Of a stretch of 14,105 nt of DNA, positions 1 to 6,681 are shown in pieces (within the stretch, counting starts at the first letter, position 1; the number at the start of each line of letters is the position of its first letter). The notes beneath the pieces are model-generated. The model was not told the DNA's origin, made no database searches, and saw only the letters and a program-made list of their open reading frames with translations. The translations under genes and the position numbers were made by a program. The stretch is from NCBI GenBank assembly GCA_036734025.1, contig DAIMZI010000030.1, positions 1 to 14,105 of the forward strand, given 5' to 3'. This DNA comes from DAIMZI01 sp036734025 (GTDB lineage: Bacteria > Pseudomonadota > Alphaproteobacteria > Rhizobiales > Rhodomicrobiaceae).

Positions 1-254
1 ATTTCGTCCAGCGCCTGCGCGACGAGGCGCACCGCTTTGCCATCGGCGCGCACCGCACGCGGCGCAAGATCGTCAATGCCGCCAACCCGCTCGACGAGGT
101 CCCCGGCATCGGCCCGTCGCGCAAACGCGCTTTGCTCAATCATTTCGGCTCTGCCAAGGCAGTCAGCCGCGCCGGCGTGTCCGATCTGGCGGCCGTCCCG
201 GGGATCAGCGTGGCGATGGCCAAAGCGATTTACGGGCATTTTCACGAGAAATAA
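1..254 (+). CDS. uvrC: Excinuclease ABC subunit C, C-terminal end (partial)
   Basis: Only the last 83 codons are present, read in the frame starting at base 3 and ending at TAA 252-254; the gene begins outside the window. UvrC is the dual-incision nuclease of nucleotide excision repair, acting with UvrA/UvrB on damaged DNA in the cytoplasm. The visible part starts with FVQRLRDEAHRFAI, the usual end of the RNase H-like 5'-nuclease domain, and continues into a tandem helix-hairpin-helix domain (VPGIGPSRKRALLNHFG, then AVPGISVAMAKAIYGHF), which binds DNA and ends UvrC proteins. The intact family is about 600-650 residues. The C-terminus looks intact and no frameshift is seen. Family membership is clear from the HhH pair and preceding motif; HhH domains occur elsewhere, but the combination is characteristic. 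Confidence 0.9.
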   Translation, partial: FVQRLRDEAHRFAIGAHRTRRKIVNAANPLDEVPGIGPSRKRALLNHFGSAKAVSRAGVSDLAAVPGISVAMAKAIYGHFHEK

Positions 255-383
255 GCCCTTAGGATGCCCACGGCTCAGTGGCCCCTTGCGCCCGCGCGCC
301 CAAATCACCGATACTTATTGCGCGATTTCAGCCTTCGCGCCGGGCGGCGGATCCGGCGGGCTGATTGCGCAATGAGGAGGCCG

Positions 384-896
384 ATGTCGTCCGAACTCGC
401 CTTTCGGGCGCAGCTCGTGATGAGCGAGCAACGCGAGATTTATGATTACTGGCGCCGCGCCGCCGGTCCCCGGCGCTTGCCCGGACGCGCCGATCTCGAC
501 CCTGCCCTGATCGGCCACCTTCTGCCCGGCATAAGCATCATCGACGTCGGCGCGCGCCACGATGCGCTGCGCTATCGTCTCGCCGGCAGCCGCCTGCGCG
601 AGATTTACGGCATCGAGGTCACCGGTCTGTCGGTCTTCGACCTCAATCTAGGCCAGCGCACGCCCTATTGGCGCGCCGCTTTCCGCCGCGTGGTCAATGA
701 CATCACGCCCATGCAGGGCGCGGTCAAGGGTCCGGTGCATGGCCGCGATCACATCGTGTTGTTCTGGCTGCGCCTGCCGCTGGCCGATGACGGCGCACGC
801 GTCAACAAGATCCTGTGTCATGACGTCGGCATTCCCGTCATCGTCAGCCGCGAGGAAAAAGAGCTGGAGAGCGTCGAAGGCGGCCATGAGCGCTGA
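384..896 (+). CDS. Small PAS-domain protein (PAS_5 family)
   Basis: This encodes a 170-residue soluble protein made almost entirely of one PAS domain of the PAS_5 type, common in alphaproteobacteria. Family signatures are visible in order: IYDYWRRAAGPRRLPGRADLDP (residues about 19-40), HLLPGISIIDV (45-55), the ALRYRLAGSRLREIYG core (61-76), EVTGLSVFDL (78-87), and a C-terminal strand pair ending near VGIPVIV (148-154). No kinase, GGDEF or DNA-binding output domain follows, so it is a stand-alone sensor or binding module; ligand and partner are unknown. ATG 384 was chosen because AGGAGG lies just upstream at 375-380 and residues before it do not resemble the family. An in-frame ATG at 372 is an alternative. 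It sits 129 nt after uvrC on the same strand and converges on the metallopeptidase gene. Confidence 0.8.
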   Translation: MSSELAFRAQLVMSEQREIYDYWRRAAGPRRLPGRADLDPALIGHLLPGISIIDVGARHDALRYRLAGSRLREIYGIEVTGLSVFDLNLGQRTPYWRAAFRRVVNDITPMQGAVKGPVHGRDHIVLFWLRLPLADDGARVNKILCHDVGIPVIVSREEKELESVEGGHER

Positions 897-923
897 CAGG
901 TGCACCGCACGCTTGATCCCGGT

Positions 924-1610
924 TCAAAAGCGCAGGACCCTTAGCCATCTGGCGATGTTGATCAGGCTGATCAGCGCGCCCGCGACATAGGTGAACGCGG
1001 CAGCCCGCAGGATGCTGCGAGCCGCGGGCATATCGCGCTCGGGGATATACCGGCCGGCTTTCAGGATCGGCAGGGCGCGGCGGAAGCTCGCGTCGAACTC
1101 GGTAGGCAGCGTGAACAGGTGGATCAGTGCGGCGAAGCCGATCAGCAGGACCCCGGCCGCCGCCTCCAGCAGAAATCCGGCCGGATGCCGTGTGATCAGC
1201 GCCATCAGCGGCGCCGCCATCAGCACAACCATGCCAACTTTTTCCACCACTGCGCCAAGTCTGGCCAGCCGAGTACGCGCCGCAAGCGGCGGATAGCCCG
1301 TGGCATCCTGCATGGCATGGCCCACTTCGTGCGCGGCCACCGTAACCGCCGTCAGCGAGCGGCCGGAATAGTTCTGGGCGCTCAGGCGCACCGTCTTGCT
1401 GATGGGGTCATAGTGGTCGCCGATCGGCGTCTGCTCCACGCCGACATCGGCAAGCTTCATCTCATCGAGCAGATGGCGGGCAAATTCGCCGCCGGTGCCG
1501 GGGAAATCGGGCCGGTCGGCACTGTGTTGCGACATCACCCCGCGCACCCAGATCTGCGGCAAGGTCGCGAGCGCGAGAATCACCAACAGCGCAAGAATGC
1601 CCCAGATCAA
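924..1610 (-). CDS. Membrane zinc metallopeptidase (Zn_peptidase_2 / YugP-like)
   Basis: This is a 228-residue inner-membrane protease-family protein, normal length for the YugP-like neutral zinc metallopeptidases. An N-terminal membrane helix (about 1-20) is followed by a soluble segment carrying the zinc motif HEVGH (94-98, HExxH type). Helices follow at about 119-140, 147-168 and 203-222. The conserved LPTEFDASFRRAL block (168-180) lies after the third helix and its Glu171 is the likely extra zinc ligand. The start is TTG at 1610, supported by AGGGTGAG about 5 nt upstream and by the helix that begins there; the next Met (26) would remove the helix. Substrates of this family are largely unknown. 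The gene lies 102 nt downstream of the TadG-like gene on the same strand, so co-transcription is possible but unproven. Confidence 0.9.
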   Translation of the reverse strand: MIWGILALLVILALATLPQIWVRGVMSQHSADRPDFPGTGGEFARHLLDEMKLADVGVEQTPIGDHYDPISKTVRLSAQNYSGRSLTAVTVAAHEVGHAMQDATGYPPLAARTRLARLGAVVEKVGMVVLMAAPLMALITRHPAGFLLEAAAGVLLIGFAALIHLFTLPTEFDASFRRALPILKAGRYIPERDMPAARSILRAAAFTYVAGALISLINIARWLRVLRF

Positions 1611-1712
1611 GACAACTCACCCTTTCTTTGGCTCTCGCGAGCCGTCCACGCAATTAGGATACATGATATTACGATGAAAGGTGCGCGACAGACCCGTCTG
1701 CAGTGATCACAT

Positions 1713-2108
1713 TCAATCATCGTCGAGCGCCCTGGTCCGCGCAGAAGCTCCCACCCACACTTCGGACATGCCGATCAGCCCAAGAAATGGCGTCCGCACG
1801 CGCAGCCGCGCCCTGAGCTCAATCCTCCCGCGTTTATCTGCCACGATCACGTCGCCAATATCATCGGGCGAGACGCCACGCAGCCGCGCCTGCAAATGGC
1901 TGAACAGGACCGCCTCGGCGTTACCGCGCATGTCATCCCTAACGATCAGTCCTCCTGCTGCGGCTTCCAGCGCGCGATGAAGCTGCTGGCGGGCATGTAC
2001 CGCCCGGGCATAGTCGATGCCGCCCGCGCTCAGCATGATGATGGGTATCATCAGGATCGCGAAGATGAGCGCGATGGCGCCGCGATCGTTGCAGACAAAG
2101 CCGGTCAT
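1713..2108 (-). CDS. Orphan TadG-like protein (Flp pilus-assembly N-terminal domain)
   Basis: A 131-residue protein with a short polar N-terminus (MTGFVCNDRG) and one hydrophobic helix (about 10-32, AIALIFAILMIPIIML), followed by GGIDYARAVHARQQLHRALEAAA (29-51). This is the usual opening of Tad-type TadG/TadE-like proteins, membrane-anchored minor components of tight-adherence pili. TadG proteins are typically several hundred residues with a von Willebrand-like C-terminal region, which is missing here. The remaining 80 residues look like a compact beta domain ending VWVGASARTRALDDD. The prepilin-type Glu at +5 after the glycine is absent, as is usual for TadG. The start at 2108 has AGAGG at 2120-2116, 7 nt upstream. 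No other tad genes are in the window, so a role in a pilus is inferred from the domain only. Confidence 0.75.
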   Translation of the reverse strand: MTGFVCNDRGAIALIFAILMIPIIMLSAGGIDYARAVHARQQLHRALEAAAGGLIVRDDMRGNAEAVLFSHLQARLRGVSPDDIGDVIVADKRGRIELRARLRVRTPFLGLIGMSEVWVGASARTRALDDD

Positions 2109-2202
2109 TCATTTTCCTCTCGCGCGGAACCATCATGTCGCGCGCCGCGTCGCAAGTCCGCGTGGCCGTGATCGCAAGTGGATGTATTTTATCATGCGCA
2201 CA

Positions 2203-2233
2203 TTGACGCAGCGCCTGAGCACGCAGATATATC
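2203..2233 (+). promoter_or_regulatory. Weak candidate promoter for the secreted hypothetical gene
   Basis: TTGACG (2203-2208) resembles a -35 box. TATATC (2228-2233) is a 4/6 match to a -10 box, but at a long spacing of 19 nt. It lies 15-25 nt before the candidate start codons at 2249-2258. The -10 sits inside a perfect 14-bp palindrome, so a repressor site overlapping the promoter is conceivable. The divergent TadG-like gene has its own possible -10 (TAAAAT on the minus strand, 2191-2186) without a good -35. Confidence 0.28.
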
Positions 2234-2236
2234 TGC
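2223..2236. repeat. 14-bp perfect palindrome GCAGATATATCTGC in divergent intergenic region
   Basis: The sequence GCAGATATATCTGC is identical to its reverse complement across all 14 bases. It lies between the divergent TadG-like gene (start 2108) and the secreted hypothetical gene (start about 2258), overlapping the latter's candidate -10. The form is that of a dimeric regulator operator; which regulator, if any, binds is unknown. I noticed no second copy in the window, but I could not search systematically. Confidence 0.5.
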
Positions 2237-2257
2237 TCTGTTCAACTTGTGGTGATC

Positions 2258-2632
2258 ATGCCGATGCATGGGCTTTCGGGTCTTTTATGGCTCGTCCTGT
2301 TCGCCGTATGGGCCGCAGCCGGTCCATTTGCGGCCCATGCAGACGCCCGCGCGGCGGCCTCCATTCTCTCCGCGCCTGTCGGCTCGACAGAAAACGGCTC
2401 CATCGACCGCCCGGTCCGCGCCATCGTCATTTTTGCCGCCGCGCATCATATGGCGGCCGAAAGCGAACCGACATGCGCAGGTGCCGATCATTTCGGTCTG
2501 GACAGACTGTCGTGGCCGCCCGCGGCGTTGCAGAGGGGTGCAGGTGCGCTCCTTGCTCCTCCCCCGGTGATTTCGGTTTACAGCTCCCACCATCCGCGCG
2601 ACCCGCCTTGCGCCCGTGCAACGGCCTTTTAA
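2258..2632 (+). CDS. Predicted secreted hypothetical protein with His/Cys-containing tail
   Basis: I do not recognise a family. The 124-residue product begins with a convincing Sec signal peptide: a hydrophobic stretch LSGLLWLVLFAVWAAAG at about 6-22 and likely cleavage at AHA-DA near residue 28. The mature part of about 95 residues has a hydrophobic strand RPVRAIVIFAAAHHM, a Cys in EPTCAGADHFG, and a C-terminus SSHHPRDPPCARATAF. Paired histidines and two cysteines suggest, without proving, metal handling or an envelope role. ATG 2258 was chosen, but two tandem GTG codons (2249, 2252) and ATG 2264 are in frame and no start has a strong ribosome site. A GC-rich hairpin overlaps the stop codon. 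The main doubt is whether this is a gene at all: other frames are also open here, and the signal peptide is the best argument. Confidence 0.5.
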   Translation: MPMHGLSGLLWLVLFAVWAAAGPFAAHADARAAASILSAPVGSTENGSIDRPVRAIVIFAAAHHMAAESEPTCAGADHFGLDRLSWPPAALQRGAGALLAPPPVISVYSSHHPRDPPCARATAF

Positions 2633-2637
2633 GGCCG
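2622..2637. terminator. Short GC-rich hairpin over the stop codon of the secreted hypothetical gene
   Basis: CGGCCT (2622-2627) pairs with AGGCCG (2632-2637) around a TTTA loop, and the TAA stop (2630-2632) lies inside. The stem is strong for its size but no T tract follows on either strand. It is therefore at best a weak or factor-assisted 3' end. Confidence 0.28.
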
Positions 2638-2728
2638 GCCCAAAGCTCCTGAAACGAAGTTTTCTCGATGTTCAAAGCTGGTGCAGCCGCGCACAAGCGC
2701 AGTTGCGCTGCACGTGATGGTGGAAGAC

Positions 2729-2902
2729 ATGCAAAGCGAAACGAAATCCGATCTGCGTCGTAAGGCCCGCCTTCATCCTGAGACCGACGAGGCCGAAACG
2801 CCGCCCGCGCCGCAGCCCAGCCTGAGACAGGGCTATATCCTGTTGGGCTGCTTCTTTGGCTCGATCCTCGCACTGCTTCTTTTCCAGGCCTATTGGTTCT
2901 AG
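2729..2902 (+). CDS. 57-residue protein with C-terminal membrane helix, hypothetical
   Basis: No family is recognised. The product starts with a charged segment (MQSETKSDLRRKARLHPETDEAE, split here as residues 1-20 and 21-23). A short proline-rich linker (PPAPQPS, 25-31) follows, then one hydrophobic helix, about 35-55 (GYILLGCFFGSILALLLFQA), that reaches almost to the C-terminus (YWF). The basic residues before the helix and the absence of a signal peptide suggest an N-in, tail-anchored inner-membrane protein. ATG 2729 is preceded by GGTGGAAG; alternatives are ATG 2717 and GTG 2681, the latter lying in an inverted repeat (GTGCAGC 2681-2687 with GCTGCAC 2707-2713). The next gene downstream on the same strand is the penicillin-binding protein, 222 nt away. 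The coherent charged-linker-helix layout is the reason for calling it real. Confidence 0.55.
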   Translation: MQSETKSDLRRKARLHPETDEAETPPAPQPSLRQGYILLGCFFGSILALLLFQAYWF

Positions 2903-3026
2903 CACTCAGAACCTGTCCTGGACGTGCGGGCTACATGTGTGCAAGAGCCGCGGGCGGAGAGATGACGGCAATTCTGTCGCCGTTCCGTCAAACTCCGCCC
3001 ATAGGCTTGAAAAAATGATTTTCGGG

Positions 3027-3054
3027 TTACGATCAGCTTTCGAGCTTGTATAAC
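3027..3054 (+). promoter_or_regulatory. Weak candidate promoter upstream of the penicillin-binding protein gene
   Basis: TATAAC (3049-3054) matches 5 of 6 bases of a -10 box, with TTACGA (3027-3032, 3/6) 16 nt upstream. An alternative is TTGAAA (3007-3012) with TACGAT (3028-3033) at a short 15-nt spacing. Both would give a leader of 65-90 nt to ATG 3125. Neither is strong. Confidence 0.25.
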
Positions 3055-3124
3055 CGCGGCAAGTATCTTGCTTGCTGGGCTTTGTCTGATCGTTCACCTC
3101 GCTGGATCGAAAGCGAATTGCTTC

Positions 3125-5290
3125 ATGAAATTGATGGAACGGCTTCAGCGCGTCCGCCGCACCGCCAAATCCGATACCCGGCAAGTCGGCGCGACCGGGG
3201 ATGAGCGCCCCGCCGTGTTCGGTGAAAGCCATCCGGCCGAGCGACTGGATGAAAAGCGCGCCGTCAGGCAGCGCACGCATGCTCCGCGTGGTCCCCGGAC
3301 GCCACGGCCTCGCCGATCGTTCAGATATCGTGCAATCCGGTTTCTGCTCGTCGGCGCGACACTCAGCGTGGCCACGCTCGTCGCCGCTGTGGTGCTGCTC
3401 GTTGCCATCTATTCCTATCTCGCGGAAGATCCGCTCAAGGCCGGGCTGGGGCAAAATCCGGCCAAGGTCACGATCCTCGCCGACAATGGCGAGGTGATCA
3501 CCGAACAGGGGCTGCGCCGTCAGCACGTCAAGGTCTCCGAAATGCCGCCCCACCTGATCGACGCGGTTCTGGCGACCGAGGACCGGCGCTTTTACTATCA
3601 TTTCGGCTTCGATCCGATAGGCATTGTCCGCGCCGTGGTCGCCAATTACCGCGCCGGGCGGATCGTCGAGGGCGGCAGCACCATCACCCAGCAATTGACC
3701 AAGGTGCTGTTCCTTGAGCCCGCGCGCACCTATCAGCGCAAGATGGAAGAGGTGCTGCTGGCGCTGTGGCTGGAATGGCGGCTGGAAAAGAGCGAGATCC
3801 TCGAGCTTTATCTGAACCGCATCTATTTCGGTGCGGGCAATTACGGGATCGAGGCTGCGGCTCAGCATTATTTCGGCAAGCCGGTTTCCGACATCGACAT
3901 CTACGAATCGGCGATCCTGGCCGGCATGATCCGCGCACCGTCTTTCTTCGCGCCAACCCGCGATCTGGAGCGTGCCCGCGAGCGTGGCAGGGTGGTGTTG
4001 CTGGTAATGCTGGAAGGCTCCTACATCACCCAGGCGCAATATGACACGGCTTTGGACAATCCGCCCGAGTTGCGCGCCTATCTGCCTTCGCAAAGCTATG
4101 GCTATGTGATTGACTGGGTTATCCAGCTCGTCGCGGATTTTCGCCAGACCCTGCAATCCGACATCGTCGTTCAGACGACTATTGACTATCAGCTTCAGGG
4201 CGCGGCGCAGAAGATCCTGACACAGGCGATGGACGCGCAGGCCGAAAGCTATCAGGCGGGCCAGGCTGCCGCGGTCATCCTCGACATGAAGGGCGCGGTC
4301 AAGGCGCTGGTGGGCGGTCGCGATTACACCGCGAGCCAGTTCAACCGGGTAGTTCAGGCGCGCCGGCAGCCCGGTTCGGCGTTCAAGCCTCTGGTATTCC
4401 TCGCAGGGCTGGAAAACGGGCTGACGCCTGAAAGCCTCGTCCATGACGGGCCGATACAGGTCGGCGACTGGGCGCCGCGAAACTTCAACGATCGCTATGC
4501 CGGCGATGTCAGCTTGCGCGAAGGTCTGGCGAAATCCATGAACACCGTTGCGGTGCGCGTGTCGGAGTGGGTCGGTCATCAACGGGTCATCGAGACCGCC
4601 CATCGCCTGGGGATAACCACCGCGCTGGAGGTCAATCCTTCGCTGTCGCTGGGTACCACCGAACTCACGATGCTGGAACTCGCCGGCGCCTACGTGCCTT
4701 TCGCCAATGGCGGCTTTCTGGCCCGCCCGCACATCATTGCCGCGATCAACGATGCGGAAGGTCGGGTGCTCTATCAGCAGGAAGGGACCAACGTCGATCG
4801 CGTCATCCGCGCCCAGCACGTGGCCGCCATGAACAACATGCTTACAGCCACGATCCGCGAGGGGACAGGCAGGCAGGCGACGCTCGAATCACATCCCGCT
4901 GCCGGCAAGACCGGCACAAGCCAGAGCTATCGTGATGCCTGGTTCGTTGGCTATACGGCGCATTATGTGACCGGCGTGTGGATGGGGAATGACGATTCAT
5001 CACCGATGGGCCGCGTTACCGGCGGCTCGCTGCCCACCCAGATCTGGCATTCCCTCATGGTACAGGCGCATCTGACAAAGCCGCCTGTGGCTCTTCCTGG
5101 CGGAACCTGGAGCGAGGAAACCGCACAAGCCACCCGTCCGCGCCGCCGCCAATCCTTCTGGGATGCCATTTTCGGCACACAAGAGACCGCACCGCCGTCG
5201 CTGGGTGCTCCGCCCGGCACCGCCCGATCCGGGCGAGACAGCGGTCGCGAAAGCGACGATCAGTGGCGCCGCGACGCCTTCAGCAACTGA
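3125..5290 (+). CDS. Bifunctional class A penicillin-binding protein (PBP1A family)
   Basis: A 721-residue peptidoglycan synthase anchored in the inner membrane, polymerising lipid II and cross-linking stem peptides in the periplasm. Layout: basic cytoplasmic N-terminus (1-72), membrane helix (about 73-97), glycosyltransferase domain (about 120-300) with catalytic Glu152 in TEDRRFY and the GGSTITQQLTK motif (183-193), then a transpeptidase domain. The latter has all three penicillin-binding motifs: SAFK (Ser418 nucleophile, Lys421), SMN (471-473) and KTGTS (595-599). Length fits short PBP1A proteins lacking a large inserted domain. The start is ATG 3125; TTG 3068 and ATG 3134 are in frame, and the ribosome site is weak for all of them. 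The C-terminal 60 residues are Arg/Ser/Pro-rich and probably unstructured. It converges on the CoA-binding gene with 22 nt between stops. Confidence 0.95.
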   Translation: MKLMERLQRVRRTAKSDTRQVGATGDERPAVFGESHPAERLDEKRAVRQRTHAPRGPRTPRPRRSFRYRAIRFLLVGATLSVATLVAAVVLLVAIYSYLAEDPLKAGLGQNPAKVTILADNGEVITEQGLRRQHVKVSEMPPHLIDAVLATEDRRFYYHFGFDPIGIVRAVVANYRAGRIVEGGSTITQQLTKVLFLEPARTYQRKMEEVLLALWLEWRLEKSEILELYLNRIYFGAGNYGIEAAAQHYFGKPVSDIDIYESAILAGMIRAPSFFAPTRDLERARERGRVVLLVMLEGSYITQAQYDTALDNPPELRAYLPSQSYGYVIDWVIQLVADFRQTLQSDIVVQTTIDYQLQGAAQKILTQAMDAQAESYQAGQAAAVILDMKGAVKALVGGRDYTASQFNRVVQARRQPGSAFKPLVFLAGLENGLTPESLVHDGPIQVGDWAPRNFNDRYAGDVSLREGLAKSMNTVAVRVSEWVGHQRVIETAHRLGITTALEVNPSLSLGTTELTMLELAGAYVPFANGGFLARPHIIAAINDAEGRVLYQQEGTNVDRVIRAQHVAAMNNMLTATIREGTGRQATLESHPAAGKTGTSQSYRDAWFVGYTAHYVTGVWMGNDDSSPMGRVTGGSLPTQIWHSLMVQAHLTKPPVALPGGTWSEETAQATRPRRRQSFWDAIFGTQETAPPSLGAPPGTARSGRDSGRESDDQWRRDAFSN

Positions 5291-5312
5291 TGCGATCAGC
5301 CGCGCCCAAGCT

Positions 5313-5759
5313 TTATCCTTGCGCTGCGAACAAGCGCGGAAACTCGATCGCCGGGCAGCGATCCATCACCACGCGCAGCCCCGCCGCCCTGGCGATCTGC
5401 ACGGCCAGCGGGCTGATGACGCCAAGCTGAAGCCACAGGCCGCGCGCGCCGATCTCGACCGCTTCATGCGCAATGGCTGGTGCGCCATCGGGATGCCGGA
5501 ACACATCGACCACATCCACCGGCTCGGCGATGTCGCTCAGCCGGGCGAACACGCGCTGGCCGAGAATGAACGCGCCCGGATGCCCTGGATTGACCGGTAT
5601 CACGCGATACCCCTGGCGCAGCAGGAAATCCATGACCTGGTGGCTGGGCCGGTCGGGCTTCGGGCTGGCGATGATCAATGCAATTGTTGCCGGCCGTGTG
5701 AGCATGGCGCGCATATCCTCCTCGCGCGCATGAGGGTCGGTCTCCAGATCCATGCTCAT
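5313..5759 (-). CDS. CoA-binding domain protein (YccU-like, CoA_binding_2)
   Basis: A 148-residue single-domain Rossmann-fold protein of the YccU/CoA_binding_2 type, expected to bind CoA or an acyl-CoA/nucleotide ligand in the cytoplasm. Supporting segments are ATIALIIASPKPDRPSHQVM (24-43, ligand-binding loop after the first strand), GYRVIPVNPGHPG (50-62), EPVDVVDVFRHP (79-90), and the highly typical ending ARGLWLQLGVISPLA plus AGLRVVMDRCPAIEFPRL. ATG 5759 overlaps the TGA of the upstream crotonase gene (ATGA, 5759-5756), so the two are translationally coupled in one operon. This decides the start over ATG 5753 or the longer reading from 5780. The exact biochemical role of the family is not established. 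The coupling suggests it works on the same CoA thioesters as the crotonase, which is inference. Confidence 0.9.
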   Translation of the reverse strand: MSMDLETDPHAREEDMRAMLTRPATIALIIASPKPDRPSHQVMDFLLRQGYRVIPVNPGHPGAFILGQRVFARLSDIAEPVDVVDVFRHPDGAPAIAHEAVEIGARGLWLQLGVISPLAVQIARAAGLRVVMDRCPAIEFPRLFAAQG

Positions 5760-6583
5760 GCGTCCCGGTTGGACGGCCACTCGGGCGCGCGTTTGCCAAC
5801 GAATGCGCCGATGCCTTCCTCCGCATCGGGCTCCATCATGTTGCGGACCATGACGTCCGCGGCCAGGGCATAGGCATCGGAAACCGGCATTTCGGCCTGC
5901 CGGTAAAAGGCCCGCTTGCCGATAGCCACCGTCGCCGCGGGCTTGGCGGCAATGCGCTGCGCCATCTCCATGGCCGCATGAAAGGCGGCGTTCTCAGCGA
6001 CGACCCGGTTGACCAGACCGAAGCTTTCCGCCTCGCGCGCGCCGATCATTTCGCCCATCAGCAGCATCTCCATCGCGCGCTTACGCGGCACGTTGCGCGA
6101 CAGGGCCACCATTGGCGAAGAGCAGAACAGACCGATATTGACGCCGGGTGTGCAGAACCGCGCGCTTTCCCCGGCCACAGCCAGATCGCATGAGGCGACA
6201 AGCTGACACCCCGCGGCGTGCGCGGTTCCATCCACCGCAGCGATAACCGGCTGCGGCAGGTTGATGATCTGCATCATCACATTCGCGCAAGCCCGCATGA
6301 CGCTTTCATAAAAGCCGCGTCCGCCGTCGGCGTCGGCGCGATGCGCGGTCAGCTCCTTCAGATCATGCCCGGCCGAAAATACCGGCGGCGCGTGCGTTAT
6401 CACGACGGCGCGAATGGTGCGCTCGCCCTCGATGGCTCCCAGCGCATGCCCCAGCGCCGCCAGCATGTCCTGCGACAGGCTGTTGCGCGCCTCGGGCCGG
6501 TTCAAAGTCAGTATGGCGACGGGGCCGCGCCTGTCGCTGAGCAGCGGCGCGCGGGTCTGGACATCGGATGCGGGGCTACTCAT
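5756..6583 (-). CDS. Crotonase-family protein, ECHDC3-like (enoyl-CoA hydratase/isomerase superfamily)
   Basis: A 275-residue cytoplasmic acyl-CoA-binding protein of the crotonase superfamily. The first oxyanion-hole/CoA segment is VFSAGHDLKEL (68-78) and the second is AAGCQLVASCDLAVA (123-137). The following TPGVNIGLFCSS (145-156), SRNVPRKRAMEMLLMG and the C-terminal GKRAFYRQ match the ECHDC3 subgroup known from animals and bacteria. Compared with classical enoyl-CoA hydratase, the first catalytic Glu (in GGGCELA) is Gln127. The second (in FGQPE) is Gly147. Simple hydratase chemistry is therefore doubtful; it may be an isomerase, thioester hydrolase or binding protein. It overlaps the CoA-binding gene by ATGA and diverges from the thioesterase gene across a 98-nt AT-richer region. 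No strong ribosome site precedes ATG 6583. Confidence 0.92.
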   Translation of the reverse strand: MSSPASDVQTRAPLLSDRRGPVAILTLNRPEARNSLSQDMLAALGHALGAIEGERTIRAVVITHAPPVFSAGHDLKELTAHRADADGGRGFYESVMRACANVMMQIINLPQPVIAAVDGTAHAAGCQLVASCDLAVAGESARFCTPGVNIGLFCSSPMVALSRNVPRKRAMEMLLMGEMIGAREAESFGLVNRVVAENAAFHAAMEMAQRIAAKPAATVAIGKRAFYRQAEMPVSDAYALAADVMVRNMMEPDAEEGIGAFVGKRAPEWPSNRDA

Positions 6584-6681
6584 CGGCTTGCCGGGCCTTT
6601 ATATTTCCAATTGCGTTGAACATTGCCAGTATAGCGGCAAACGGGGGCTGGCGCATCCGCGCCGGCGCGAGAGGGTTTGAT

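Noticed and set aside
1689..1700. CAGAC-CC-GTCTG inverted repeat after the TadG-like gene
   Set aside because: The 5-bp stem has a 2-nt loop, too tight for a stable RNA hairpin, and no T tract follows in the reading direction.
2017..2652. 211-codon plus-strand frame overlapping the TadG-like start and the secreted protein
   Set aside because: The translation is very rich in Arg, Pro and Cys. It spans a divergent intergenic region and lacks domain or ribosome site.
2427..2873. 148-codon minus-strand frame opposite the two small hypothetical genes
   Set aside because: It has no signal or domain and an Arg/Pro/Ser-rich composition. The + strand frames contain a signal peptide and a membrane helix, which are better evidence, although the region remains uncertain.
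2906..4819. 637-codon open frame on the minus strand opposite the penicillin-binding protein gene
   Set aside because: It is antisense to a gene with all catalytic motifs in order. Its translation is Arg/His/Asp/Leu-rich without any domain, as expected of the complement of GC-rich coding DNA.
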